From positions 5,088,001 to 5,152,000 of the forward strand of contig NC_014248.1 in the NCBI RefSeq assembly GCF_000196515.1: a stretch of DNA of 64,000 nt. Reading direction: 5' to 3'. Within the stretch, counting starts at the first letter, position 1. The number at the start of each line of letters is the position of its first letter. Below, piece after piece: positions 18,226 through 27,947 of the stretch. The stretch is from 'Nostoc azollae' 0708 (GTDB taxonomy: Bacteria > Cyanobacteriota > Cyanobacteriia > Cyanobacteriales > Nostocaceae). The position numbers and the translations under genes are program-made. Under the pieces are notes generated by a model that saw only the letters and a program-made list of their open reading frames with translations, was not told the DNA's origin and did no database searches.

Positions 18226-19609
18226 CGAGATTCTTAACGGTACGTAAACAAAAATAAAGCCCAAATGTAGCCCAAGCTGGCTTGATAAGAGGGAAAGACG
18301 TCCGGATTCCAGTTGAACCAGTCAATAAATAGAAAGGATATGAAAGATATGGCTGTTCTAAACGCTTCTAAAGCTTCAGTAAAACTATTCAAAGGTTTCT
18401 TAGCCCACCTTGGTCTTCATCCTCCAGTCCACTGATGGCAAATAATAAAAGTGTAGGCACAGAAAACCAAAATAAAATCGCGCAGTCAACTGCTATTATC
18501 TCCAACTTGATATTCTTTGAGTCCTAACCATCTCTTGGCTTCCCTGTAAACAAATTCTACCCAATTTCTTTGAGAATATGTATCAACTATCCATTGGGGT
18601 GTGACAATTGCTCAAGAAACATTAGTAATCAACTAATCAACATCAGTGGCTTGAGAGAAAGTAGAACCGTTGATGACGATAGCAATATTATTACCCTTTC
18701 CAGTTAAGGGTGATATTTCTACTTCTTTAGTTACTAGCCATAATGTTTTGGATTTATCTAACTCCAGTTGAATTTCTGTAAAAGCCTCTTGGGGTAAACT
18801 TTGTGCTAATTCATCTAACCTAATTATTGTTGGACTATCCTCTTGGTCACTGGCAAGGACTTTGGGATTTTTAGCGAATCCTCCTAAATACTTTAAATGC
18901 CGATTTTCTATCTTTAATAAGAAAGATGTATTGTGGCCATATCCAGCATCTATAATTACTATTCCTGGTTGATAACCACGGCTTAAGGTCAGATCTATTA
19001 ATTTAATTCCTAACTCAGGTTTATTCTCAAATAGAGGGTCTTGTTTCCCTTTGGGTAAAGAATCACCGTGGTGATATAACTCTATATATAATGGTAAGCT
19101 TTTACTGCCATCATAATAGATGTATGTGTTGTTACTACTACTATTCCAGTATCCCTTTTCCCAATTTCTCCAATATATTGTCTTCCTACTCCATCCCTAA
19201 AATTCCCGCTTTTTCTATGGACAGAATCATCAATTATTAAGCTAAGTCCTCTGGTGATTCTCCTCTGACTACACTTGTTCATAATCTCTAACCGATGCTC
19301 ATTGACTTGGGAACTGGACCAAGGTGCTTCAGTTAAAACGTGGTGTAATCGGTGGTAGGTCACCACTAGGGCATTCTCTGCCATTTGAAATAGGTTTTTT
19401 CTCTCACTTTCACCCAATCATCCCCCTAAATCATGTCTAAACTCTCTTCTTTCTGCTTGATGAGTAAATACATCATCAAATGACACCATCTTTCAAACGA
19501 TGGTGCCATTGCTGGGCCAGTGGTTTCTTTCATCAGCTTCTTTTAACGTGAAAGCTACAGCAAAATCCCATTATAATCCTTTTTACTCTTAACTTTCGTT
19601 TAAGTCCCG
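18226..19609 (-). mobile_element. IS701-family insertion sequence, 1384 bp, transposase broken
   Basis: The transposase reads on the minus strand from the ATG at 19489 (MVSFDDVFTHQAERREF) to the TAA at 18234 (end PSYQASLGYIWALFLFTYR). That is about 418 codons, normal for IS701. Motifs include LIIDDSVHRKSGNF and VGRQYIGEIGK around the first catalytic Asp, and GIVIIDAGYGHN around the second. Stops at codon 24 and several frameshifts in the 3' half disable it. Ends read CGAGATT.. and, inverted, CGGGACT.., flanked by TTAA at 18222-18225 and 19610-19613. This fits the 4-bp YTAR target duplication known for IS701. Confidence 0.75.
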
Positions 19610-19845
19610 TTAATTGTCTTTGTCCCAGATTATAAACCAAAAAACACAATGCCATTAACATCATCATTGTCTCTACTCTTTCTGGATTTTTCACAAAAAG
19701 ACTATGGGCGGAAAATAACGGGTCTTTAATAAATCTAAATCCTCTTTCTGTTGATTACGGTTCTTTATATATTCTCAATATTTCTATGGTTTCTAATTCG
19801 CTTGTCTCTAAAATATTCGTTGCTAAAATAAATCGACTACAAGAG

Positions 19846-21354
19846 GTAAGGATTCAGGTGGTGGGGTATTGACAAGTGTGATAGGTGAGGCAGAATATAG
19901 CAGTTATGGAAAAGAAGCTACCACACTAGACAGAGAGATATTGAAGCAGTTGGCAATAGAGGAACTGGTAGAAATCATTATTGACCAGGGGAAAAGTATA
20001 GAGAACCTAAGAAATAGAGTAGTAGAACTGGAAAAAGAAATAGAGAAACTCAAAGTCAGTAGAGATTTAGAGACCATAACATTATCCAAACCACCGTGGC
20101 CAGACATCCTGAAAAAAACCGAGAACAAATAAGAAGAGAATCCAGAAGAAAACCAGACACGAAAACGGAAACCAGGAGGACAACCAGGGCATAGGGGAAA
20201 AAGGAGAAAGGTGTTTGGTGGAGTAGATAGAATACATTTGAGATAGTGGGACGGCAAGTGTGTGGATGGTGAGGTCAGGGGCAATTCTTTGGCGAACCAA
20301 TAAAAATCCAAACACAACAAGTAGGGGACTTGGTGGACAGGCCAATCCAAATAGTAGAATATGAAAGATATACGTAGATTTCCAGTGTGTGTGGGGAAAC
20401 ACAAAGGGCACACTGATCACCAGAGATAGTACCGGGACAAGATATAGAAATAACAGGACAAGCTTTTTTGGGATGGATCAATAACTAGGGTCATTGACCC
20501 TATGAAAAACAACACTTGTTGTTGTGGGAACTGGGTTAAATGGAAATTGGAGTGGGAATATTAGTAGGTACCAATGAAGGAATAGATGGTCCAGTGGCTC
20601 AAAGTATTCATAGCCTCAAACAGTGGATCAAACAAACCCAGCCTCATATCCTTGGGGATGAAACACCCTGAGTACTCAAAGGGGTGAAACAATGGTTATG
20701 GATTTTTGCCAATAGTGACTTCCCTTTATTTCATGGGTCCTGATACTCCTTGTCCTGGCGAATTAGAATCCATTGTGGGTTCAAGTTACTCTGGTGTACT
20801 CAGTTCTGATGACTTTACTGCCTATAACGATTATGCGGTCACAGCTCAACAGAAATGTCAGGCACATCTACCCTACCCCCTCACTTCAAGACACTAATCA
20901 AGATTCCTGGCTTCAATCACCAAGAAATTGGCACAAAATTCATGGACCTCATAGATGAAGATTTTAAAAACTACCCTTTATTCCAACAAACCCAAAACCT
21001 TCATGAATTCTTGACTTGGCCATCCTAGTTTCAACCAAAAGTTGAATCTTCCATTCATTCATTGATCAAGCCCTAGGGTAACCTGGTAAACTTTTACCTT
21101 CCTTAGGCAATAGACCTTGATCATAATTTAGCTGAACTAAGGTTAGGTTTAGGAGTGACACAACGAAAGGCCTGTGGTGGTTCTCTTTCTCTGGAGCTCT
21201 TCTAACATACTGCCAATTTATTGACGGTTATACAAACTTGTCGCCGTCAAGCACTTTCTCTAATTGAGTTTGTTGACCAACCTATGAAAGCCATGGTTCA
21301 CTCTGCTTTCCATACACCTTCTTTAATCCCTCTTCCTTACACCTGAATCCTTAC
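19846..21354 (+). mobile_element. IS66-family insertion sequence, 1509 bp, transposase heavily decayed
   Basis: Perfect 15-bp terminal inverted repeats GTAAGGATTCAGGTG lie at 19846-19860 and 21340-21354. Between them a plus-strand transposase can be followed in pieces. It starts with an N-terminal leucine-zipper-like coiled coil (ENLRNRVVELEKEIEKLKVS). Next come the KRKPGGQPGHRG-type zinc-adjacent region, HILGDETP (usually HVDETPW), SSYSGVLSSDDFTAYN around the catalytic Asp, KIPGFNHQEIGTKFMDLIDE, and the tail TVIQTCRRQ..LIEFVDQP. More than ten stops and frameshifts break it. The first 87 codons (19869-20132) are the longest open stretch. It has cut off the 5' part of the IS1634 relic. Confidence 0.85.
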
Positions 21355-21618
21355 ATAAAAAGTTTATCTAAGCTGAATAAGCTTGGTCCTGATTTCTGTT
21401 GTTTACACTTTATTTATAACACTCATAAAACTGATAGAGTTTCTGCGCCAGATTTAAATCCGCGTTTACTGGCGCTTTTTCATAAGCCCACAACCAAGGA
21501 GGAAAGGGGGATAGGGTGTAGGGAATCCCATCATTAAAATCAGGGGTTTCAAATGAGGACTTTGTATTTTTGGCGCTGCGCGTCTGGAGCCACATTTTTG
21601 TCTTCTCCATCAATTAAT

Positions 21619-21740
21619 AGGACTTACGCAAGTGTCACAATCAAGTATCTTGTAGGATTGGTTAGAACTATAAATTGGTTAATATCAACAGATTTTCGGC
21701 ATCTGACGCACCCTGCTAATATACCAGTTGCGTCAGTCCT
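21619..21740. mobile_element. 122-bp MITE, copy 1
   Basis: Terminal inverted repeats are AGGACTTACGCAA and TTGCGTCAGTCCT (12 of 13 match). The internal core ATATCAACAGATTTTC..CATCTGACG recurs at 42435-42471 inside a second element of the same length. There is no coding capacity. Confidence 0.7.
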
Positions 21741-22143
21741 GAATAAAATTAAAAGGCTTGTACCTTTTATGATCCACGATAAGCTATCTTTCCCTACACC
21801 CCACACCCTACTTTCGGTGAGCACCCTACTAACTATGCCAGTTGTCTAAGTTCTGTATTATTTCAACTTCTTTGCTGAAAAATCACCTCCAGCGAAGGTC
21901 AATCACTGGAGGATAGAATCAAAGACATTGGAATGTGGACTAGTCTTGATCTAAATTTATCTTGATCACAAACTTATGCACTCTATCTGAAGAGCAGATT
22001 TTTTAGTCATATTGCATACATCCAAGGAAAGATTTTCAGGATTTTTCGGGGTATATAAAAATTATTTTGAATAGAGGTGACAGGACTTTATACTGAACCC
22101 TCTATACCAAAAATCGGGCATCAATATAATTGATGCACTAACG

Positions 22144-22176
22144 AAACTGCTTTGGGACTCCCTAAAGCAGTTTTTT
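22144..22176 (+). terminator. Intrinsic terminator of an unknown plus-strand transcript
   Basis: AAACTGCTTT pairs with AAAGCAGTTT around GGGACTCCCT, with six T's at the 3' side. No intact gene lies upstream for over 1 kb, so it may end a small RNA. Confidence 0.7.
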
Positions 22177-22224
22177 AGTAAATGTCCAATCATCAATCAC
22201 TAATGCTGTTTGAAGAGTCAAATC

Positions 22225-22257
22225 AAAAAAGACCCCCGGTTGTAGACCGAGGGACTC
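22225..22257 (-). terminator. Intrinsic terminator of a short minus-strand transcript
   Basis: On the minus strand CCCTCGGT-CTAC-AACCGGGGG is followed by TC and six T's. The stem is GC-rich with one G-U pair. Only about 230 bases lie between it and the start of the next plus-strand relic, so any transcript it ends must be short. A weak extended -10-like TGCTATCCT lies at about 22297-22305. Confidence 0.65.
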
Positions 22258-22486
22258 TGCAAGTCGGAATTATCGCACAAAGACATTCGCGCATCTAGGA
22301 TAGCAATGCAACAAATAGAAAATCTGCCAAAATGCCAAAAGACCAAAAATTACTATTAACTACTGAATATATAATATTTAAAGAGAAAATATACCGATAC
22401 ATTTTTTATAAACAAAATTCTTCTGGATTTGTTACTGAAAAATATAAATCAATAATAACAGCATTATTTTGATAAAAATCCCCACA

Positions 22487-23461
22487 ATGCGAGAAATATA
22501 CCCACTTATTCCAGCCTACCGAGAATATTATTTACAAGTTTCTGAGTTGCACACAATTCATTTTGAAGAATCAGGGAATCCCCAAGGAAAGCCAATCCTT
22601 TTACTACACGGAGGAACTAGTGGTGGATCTCCACCCTGTTATCGACAATATTCTCATCCCGAAAAATGGCGGTTGCTCATGTTTGATCAACGTGGTTGTG
22701 TTCAAAGTACACCTCATGCAGAACTGCGGGAAAATACCACTTGGGATTTAGTAAATGATATTGAAAAATTACGACAATATTTAGGAATAGAAAAATGGGT
22801 AGTATTTGCTGGAAGTTGGGGGAGTACCCTCTCATTAGCTTATAGTCAAACCCATCCTTCTCAATGCACAGGATTAATTTTGCGTGGCATTTTTATGTTA
22901 AGACAAAATGCAATTAAGGAATTATCCTAGTTTTATCAAGAAGGTGCTAGTTATATTTTTCCTGATGCTTGGGACGAATATCTTAAACCTATTCCCATCG
23001 CTGAACGAGGGGATATGATAACAGCTTATTACAAATGCTTGACAAATCCAGATTTAAAAATTTCAATCCCGAAGAGAGCTTCCTTTGTCAATTTGGGAAT
23101 CAAGTACAAGTAAACTATTATTAGATCCTACACTCATCCAACAGTTTGGTAATGATGAATTTGCGGCAGCTTTTGCGCGGATTGAATGCCATTATTTTAT
23201 AAATCGTGGTTTTTTTTGCAACTCATAATCAATAATATTAGCCAATGTTCACTCCATCCGCCATATTCCTAGTGTAATTGTGCAAGGACGCTATGATGTT
23301 TGTTGTTTATCCGATGGTATCTGCTTGGGAATTGTATCAATCAAGCTTGGCCAGAAGCAGAATTTATCGTAGTTCCTGATGCTGGACATTCTATCAGTGA
23401 ACCAGGAATACGTACCACTTTAATTGATGCTACAGATAGATTTGCTAAACTTGAAAACTAG
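22487..23461 (+). pseudogene. pip: Decayed prolyl iminopeptidase (alpha/beta hydrolase, S33)
   Basis: The first 147 codons are intact. They show MREIYPLIPAYREYYLQVS, the oxyanion motif HGGTSGGSPP (HGGPGGG in active enzymes) and FDQRGC. VFAGSWGSTLSLAY carries the nucleophile serine. A TAG follows at 22928, then frameshifts. Later pieces read AAFARIECHYFINRG, IVQGRYD-like and VPDAGHSISEPG, the latter with the catalytic His. The gene would have removed N-terminal proline from peptides. It is broken by one early stop and at least four frameshifts. Confidence 0.85.
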
Positions 23462-23489
23462 GGATACTTTTAAAACATCCTTTGGGCAC

Positions 23490-24257
23490 TCAAAACCTAT
23501 AACTCAAAATTTGGATTTCCGTATTTTCAGATAACATTTTTGAGTTAATAGCCACCGTATTACCATTACTCCGTTTCACATTTACACCAGGCATCAAATT
23601 AAGAAAATCATCAACTGGTTTAATTTCACAATTAGCTGGCTCAGCCGCCTGGGTGCGATAATGGGTAGGAATTACCAACTTGGGATTCAATACTCCCACA
23701 ACCTGTTTTGCTTCCTGAGCATTGTAAGCTTTAGCACTACCACCAACGGGAACAAATGCCACATCAGGACGACCCAAGAGGATTTTTTGCTCAATGCTAA
23801 TAGGTGCAGCTGCGCCCCCTAAATGTACAATATTTATTCCTCCTTGAGTCCACTTCCAAGCAGTATTTTTACCGAATTGCTTGCCACCTTTGCGGTCATG
23901 ATCTATGGAGATTCCCTGAAACTTAATACCTTTAAATTCATAAACACCCGGTTCATAAATCAGCTTGGGATTTCCTGGTAAATCCTCTACTGCTCCTTCA
24001 TCCAGTAGTTGACTGCTAATAAATACCAAATCAGCTGCAACTTTTGGAGGACGATATCCAGCTGTACAACCAACAGTCCGAAATGGGTTGACGAGAATTT
24101 TCACACCACCACCAGTAAATAGAAAGCAAGTGTGACCCAAGCATTGAACAGATACACCACTAGATTGGGCATTAACTGGAAGGTTAGAACTTAAATTAGC
24201 AACTAATGCTGCCACTAAAACTGCTCCAGCATAACCCATCAACTCTCGTCGTTTCAT
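23490..24257 (-). CDS. Exported MBL-fold (UlaG-like) protein lacking the HxHxDH motif, 255 aa
   Basis: A signal peptide with a Tat-like KRRELM start precedes a processing site near VNAQS (about 31). The fold resembles UlaG-type metallo-beta-lactamase proteins: GHTCFLF (H42), SIDHD (H120), HLGGAA (H145) and PTHYRT (H199). The place where the family has HxHxDH reads SSQLLDE, so the usual di-metal site is incomplete. It is probably a periplasmic or lumenal protein; enzyme activity is uncertain. It follows trpG by three bases and is probably translated from the same message. Confidence 0.75.
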   Translation of the reverse strand: MKRRELMGYAGAVLVAALVANLSSNLPVNAQSSGVSVQCLGHTCFLFTGGGVKILVNPFRTVGCTAGYRPPKVAADLVFISSQLLDEGAVEDLPGNPKLIYEPGVYEFKGIKFQGISIDHDRKGGKQFGKNTAWKWTQGGINIVHLGGAAAPISIEQKILLGRPDVAFVPVGGSAKAYNAQEAKQVVGVLNPKLVIPTHYRTQAAEPANCEIKPVDDFLNLMPGVNVKRSNGNTVAINSKMLSENTEIQILSYRF

Positions 24258-24260
24258 GAA

Positions 24261-24860
24261 TCACTCTCTCGACTGTAATTGTTCTAGAAAATTCTGCAGT
24301 AAATGCTTACCCGAAGAAGTAAGCACACTCTCTGGATGAAACTGGACTCCCTGAATATGAGGATAGTTCCGGTGTTGTACTCCCATAATTGTTCCATCTT
24401 CCACCCAAGCGGTAATTTCTAATACTTCCGGACAAGTTTCGCGGTCAATCACCAAACTATGATATCTGGTGGCGGTAATGGGATTTTCTAATCCTTGAAA
24501 AACCCCAACTCCCTTGTGAGATACCAGAGAGGTTTTACCATGCATCAATTCTGGTGCAGAAACGATTTTACCACCGAATACCTGACCAATACTTTGATGT
24601 CCTAAACAAACACCCAAAATCGGTAAACTAGATCCTAGTTTTACAATTACATCTAGAGAAATTCCTGCATCTTCTGGACGACCAGGCCCAGGAGAAATTA
24701 CCACTGCATCGGGATTAAATGCCCGAATTTCATCTACGGTAATCTTATCGTTACGAAAAACTTTCAACTCAGGAGTATTTGGCAAATCTGCGGCTAGTTC
24801 TCCCAAATACTGCACTAAATTATATGTAAAGCTATCGTAATTATCAATGACTATAATCAC
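24261..24860 (-). CDS. trpG: Anthranilate/aminodeoxychorismate synthase glutaminase subunit, 199 aa
   Basis: A class I glutamine amidotransferase that supplies ammonia for anthranilate (tryptophan) or aminodeoxychorismate (folate) synthesis. It has the start [20 protein letters not shown], the [11 protein letters not shown] loop, nucleophile C85 in GVCLGHQ and the acid-base pair H175/E177 in QFHPES. The TrpE or PabB partner is not in the window, so which pathway it serves cannot be settled; one protein often serves both. It lies between dgkA and the MBL-fold gene. Confidence 0.92.
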   Translation of the reverse strand: MIIVIDNYDSFTYNLVQYLGELAADLPNTPELKVFRNDKITVDEIRAFNPDAVVISPGPGRPEDAGISLDVIVKLGSSLPILGVCLGHQSIGQVFGGKIVSAPELMHGKTSLVSHKGVGVFQGLENPITATRYHSLVIDRETCPEVLEITAWVEDGTIMGVQHRNYPHIQGVQFHPESVLTSSGKHLLQNFLEQLQSRE

Positions 24861-25112
24861 AAATTTTACCTAATACCATTTAAATGGTAGACGTTCGTGA
24901 GCCTCAGTCGAACAATTAATGTTGGATTGGGAATCCCTTTTGGTGTCAGATTGGGAGTAGAACCATCTATCGCAATCATTTTTTTAATTTGTCCAATTTA
25001 CCCAAATTAACAATTGCCATCTTTAATTTGAGCATCTCTACATCAAAGATAGACAAAGCTTGTTTCCCACAATTTTAAATAATATGGGAAAGGGTTGATT
25101 GATAAACATCTT

Positions 25113-25568
25113 CTAAAGAGCAGTCATGATTAAAGCTACTAGGCGCGGAGCTAAGAGTGTAGCAGCTACTAATAATGATACCCAAGCAGATACAAGCACA
25201 GCACCAGCAGCACAGTCTTTAGCAACTTTGGCCAAGTCATGGTAAGTTTGCTTAACTGTTAAATCAACCAGAGACTCAATGGCTGTATTCACTAACTCCA
25301 AGGTCAAAACTAAACCACTAGTGATAGCGATTATGGATATTTCTACTGCTTCTAGATGTAAAAACAGACTCAAACCAATAGCAAAAGCACAGACAGCTAC
25401 ATGAATACGAAAATTGCGTTGAGTTTGAAAGCTATAGCTGATTCCCGCCCAGGCATACTTAAAACTAACAAATAAATTAGAAGCTATATGCCAGGAAAGT
25501 TCCCGTTCTTTGGACACAAGGGTTGATAGGCGGTTTGGTGTAGGTGGTGGCGAAAGGTGCTGGGACAT
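25113..25568 (-). CDS. dgkA: Diacylglycerol kinase (DgkA family), 151 aa
   Basis: A small integral-membrane lipid kinase. About 30 polar N-terminal residues precede the DgkA core: SFKYAWAGISYSFQTQRNFRIH, hydrophobic helices near 54-70 and 76-90, the signature ELVNTAIESLVDL (91-103), AKDCAAGAVLV and a third helix. In Gram-positive relatives the substrate is undecaprenol; in Escherichia coli it is diacylglycerol. The pairing ybeY-dgkA is conserved in many bacteria, as here. Confidence 0.9.
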   Translation of the reverse strand: MSQHLSPPPTPNRLSTLVSKERELSWHIASNLFVSFKYAWAGISYSFQTQRNFRIHVAVCAFAIGLSLFLHLEAVEISIIAITSGLVLTLELVNTAIESLVDLTVKQTYHDLAKVAKDCAAGAVLVSAWVSLLVAATLLAPRLVALIMTAL

Positions 25569-25822
25569 AGGCTAGACAATACAAATATTATAAAGTGGAA
25601 ATCTTGGTCAAGAAATTTTAGATTTTGGATTTTAGATTTTTATTTATTACCTCTAAAGAGTCTTAGGGTAAACGGGACGTTTGTTAGATCAGAAAGTAAA
25701 ACCAAAAAATCTAAAATCGCTGATCAATTTTAAGGGGGCAATTAAACTTTGACGCAATTTTAAAGAATTTGTGACAAAAATGTTGTCAAAATCGCCACCA
25801 AGAGCAAAAATGTAATATACAC

Positions 25823-26359
25823 TTATTCTCTTAAGTTAATAAAAATACCTACCCCATCCAGTAATATAACTTGTTGTTTTAACATTTCCATCAAACTTTC
25901 CTCATCAGGATGATCCCAGCCGACTAGATGCAATAAACCATGAGCAGTTAACCAAGCTAACTCTGTCGTTAAACTATGTTCTTGCTGTTGGGCCTGACGA
26001 TTTCCTGTATCTAAAGATACAATAATATCACCTAGATACAAAGGTTGAGAAGCAAGCATTTCCTCGCTTTGGGGAAAATCTGTCTCTAAGGAAGCAAAGG
26101 CTAAAACATCTGTGGGTTTATTCTCTTGACGGTATTGGGCATTGAGTTCCTGAATTTGAGTATCGTTTGTCAAACGCAGCCCTATTTCGTAACTTAGTGC
26201 AGGTGGCAGATCAGGTGTAAGGATTTCCAACCATTTATCAAACCAGGCTTTCCAGGTATCATCAGATACTAGAAGCTGATTAGCTTCTATGTTTACCGCT
26301 ACTGCTGGAGTAGATTCTTGAAAACAACTTTCTACATATAATTCGACTTTAGGAGGCAC
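25823..26359 (-). CDS. ybeY: Endoribonuclease YbeY, 16S rRNA maturation factor, 178 aa
   Basis: A single-strand RNase needed for 16S rRNA 3'-end processing and ribosome quality control. The zinc site is complete: H140, H144 and H150 in HGLLHLVGWDH. The conserved NAQYRQENKPTDVLAF (about 73-88) and LGDIIVS (109-115) motifs are present. The first 55 residues are a variable extension. It starts 13 bases after the DUF3285 gene stop, in one block with prfB and dgkA. Confidence 0.95.
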   Translation of the reverse strand: MPPKVELYVESCFQESTPAVAVNIEANQLLVSDDTWKAWFDKWLEILTPDLPPALSYEIGLRLTNDTQIQELNAQYRQENKPTDVLAFASLETDFPQSEEMLASQPLYLGDIIVSLDTGNRQAQQQEHSLTTELAWLTAHGLLHLVGWDHPDEESLMEMLKQQVILLDGVGIFINLRE

Positions 26360-26372
26360 AAAATCTCCTCAG

Positions 26373-26528
26373 TTAGCGAGTTAGGTAAGCAAGACCGACG
26401 AGCATAGCTAATAGCCCTACTGCAGTTAGTCCAAAATGTTTGAGGGATGTTCCACCCTTCCTCACCATGTTTCGCATGGCAAGTTTCACATAGCTGGGCT
26501 TAGGTTCGGTTGAAGGAGAATTGCTCAT
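26373..26528 (-). CDS. DUF3285 small membrane protein, 51 aa
   Basis: A 51-residue protein starting MSNSPSTEPKPSYVKLAMRN, then MVRKGGTSLKHF and a single hydrophobic helix GLTAVGLLAMLVGLAYLTR at the C-terminus. It matches the DUF3285 family found next to ybeY in cyanobacteria. It lies between prfB and ybeY on the same strand. Its function is unknown; a tail-anchored protein with a positively charged cytosolic face is what can be seen. Confidence 0.8.
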   Translation of the reverse strand: MSNSPSTEPKPSYVKLAMRNMVRKGGTSLKHFGLTAVGLLAMLVGLAYLTR

Positions 26529-26693
26529 AATTTTTTCACAATAATCTCTATTTATAACTTTAACAGGTATTTTTAGTGAAAATCGATCATGTATAGTTTA
26601 CGAAATGGCGTGCTATTAGATACCCGACTCGTTGAATAAATCGGGTATCTTCCTCTTATTGAGGATGTATGTGTTTTTACCAACCACCAACAA

Positions 26694-27816
26694 TTATCCA
26701 GAATTACTGTCTACTAATTGATTTTCTTGCCTTAGATAGGCTTGGATGAAAGCATCAATTTCGCCGTTCATGATATCCGTAATGGCAGTTGTTTCCGTAT
26801 TAGTACGCAAGTCCTTAACCATCTGGTAAGGATGAAACACATAGTTACGAATTTGGTTTCCCCAGGAAGCTTCCACCATATCACCACGAATTTCAGCAAT
26901 TTCTTGGGCGCGTTGTTCTTGGGCTATGACCAACAGCTTGGCCTTGAGACGAGCCAGGGCCTTTTCTTTGTTTTGTAGCTGAGAACGTTCTTCTGTACAA
27001 CGCACAGCCAGTCCAGTGGGTAAGTGAACTATCCGTACTGCTGTTTCTACTTTATTGACATTTTGCCCACCTTTACCACCAGAACGAGTTGTGGTAATTT
27101 CCAAATCCTTCTCTGGAATTTCCAACTTGACGGTGTTGTCTATTTGTGGCATTATTTCGACCCCAGCAAAACTGGTTTGACGCTTACCGTTAGCGTTGAA
27201 GGGGGAAATTCTGACTAAGCGATGAGTACCAGTTTCGGAACGCAAGTAGCCATAGGCATAACGACCAGTAATTTCTAGGGTGGCTGATTTAATTCCGGCT
27301 TCGTCACCTTCTGACTCTTCTGCTAATGTCACCTTGTAACCGTGCGTTTCAGCCCAACGGGTATACATCCGCATCAGCATAAATGCCCAGTCTTGAGCAT
27401 CTGTACCACCTGCACCTGCGTTAATGGTTAAAACTGCCCCTTGAGAGTCGTATGGGCCAGAAAGTAACTGTTGTAATTCCCACTGGTCAAGTTCACGATT
27501 AAGCTTGATAATGGTAGATTCCGCTTCTTGCAGGAGTGATTCGTCGGTTTCTAACTCTAGTAGCTCAATGACTGCTCTGGTATCTTCTAAGTTGGTGTGC
27601 CACTGATAATATTGTTCGAGGTGGGATTTAAGATCGTTTAGTTCTTGAAGTGTTTGTTGTGCTTGGGTTTGGTCGTCCCAAAATTCTGGTTGGGCTGATA
27701 CTTGTTCTAAATCGTGAATTTTGGCTTTGAGTGCAGGTACGTCAAAGATAGTCCTGGGTTTTACCCAGGCGGCCAGACAACGTTTCGATTTCGTGTTTGA
27801 GTTCTAGGACTTCCAT
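26694..27816 (-). CDS. prfB: Peptide chain release factor 2 with programmed +1 frameshift
   Basis: RF2 ends translation at UGA and UAA. Reading starts at the ATG at 27816 and meets an in-frame TGA at 27744-27742 after 24 codons, in the context TAT CTT TGA C, the classical RF2 frameshift site. A +1 slip on CTT continues without a stop as [12 protein letters not shown].. to 26694, giving about 373 residues. [12 protein letters not shown] holds the GGQ peptidyl-hydrolysis motif (here [11 protein letters not shown]). The frameshift is autoregulatory: high RF2 favours termination at the TGA. A weak CAGGA upstream could be the internal Shine-Dalgarno. PrmC at 3887 would methylate its GGQ. Confidence 0.95.
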
Positions 27817-27947
27817 TTTATTTACTCAAGTTTATAGTTTTTGACTACTGTTTACTGTGCACTGATTTGAGCAGATCACTGTTTGATTTTATTGGTATTT
27901 TTAATTTTAGCTGTAGTTGGGCAAATTATCGAATGTAAGTAATTGAT

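Larger units (their letters stand above)
17953..19845 (-). mobile_element. IS1634-type element remnant, split by an IS701-type insertion and cut by IS66
   Basis: Two pieces of one minus-strand transposase C-terminus flank the IS701-type element. The upstream piece (about 19614-19836) reads RGFRFIKDPLFSAHSLFVKNPERVE through LVYNLGQRQL, written here across the join of two shorter motifs RGFRFIKDPLF and SLFVKNPERVE. The downstream piece (17953 to about 18221) resumes SLKTQKATVKNQLNKPTE and ends LPTACQKYYL. Upstream the gene is lost where the IS66-type element begins at 19846. The same family occurs at 54781-57016, which lets the order be checked. The 3' piece also carries a 69-bp insertion. Confidence 0.75.
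21355..22486. other. Long intergenic region with a MITE, hairpins and two facing terminators
   Basis: No protein gene is supported. The region holds a 122-bp MITE (21619-21740), a CCTCCAG/CTGGAGG hairpin (21886-21912), a perfect GCATCAAT-ATA-ATTGATGC hairpin (22118-22136), a plus-strand terminator (22144-22176) and a minus-strand terminator (22225-22257). The structured stretch before the first terminator could be a small RNA. Confidence 0.5.

Noticed and set aside
17953-18264. A 103-codon minus-strand open frame
   Set aside because: It crosses the join between the IS701-type 3' end (read in the wrong frame) and the IS1634 relic, so it is not a gene.
19904-20481. Long minus-strand frames opposite the IS66 transposase
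   Set aside because: They are antisense shadows of the transposase, with low-complexity Ser/Phe/Pro-rich products.
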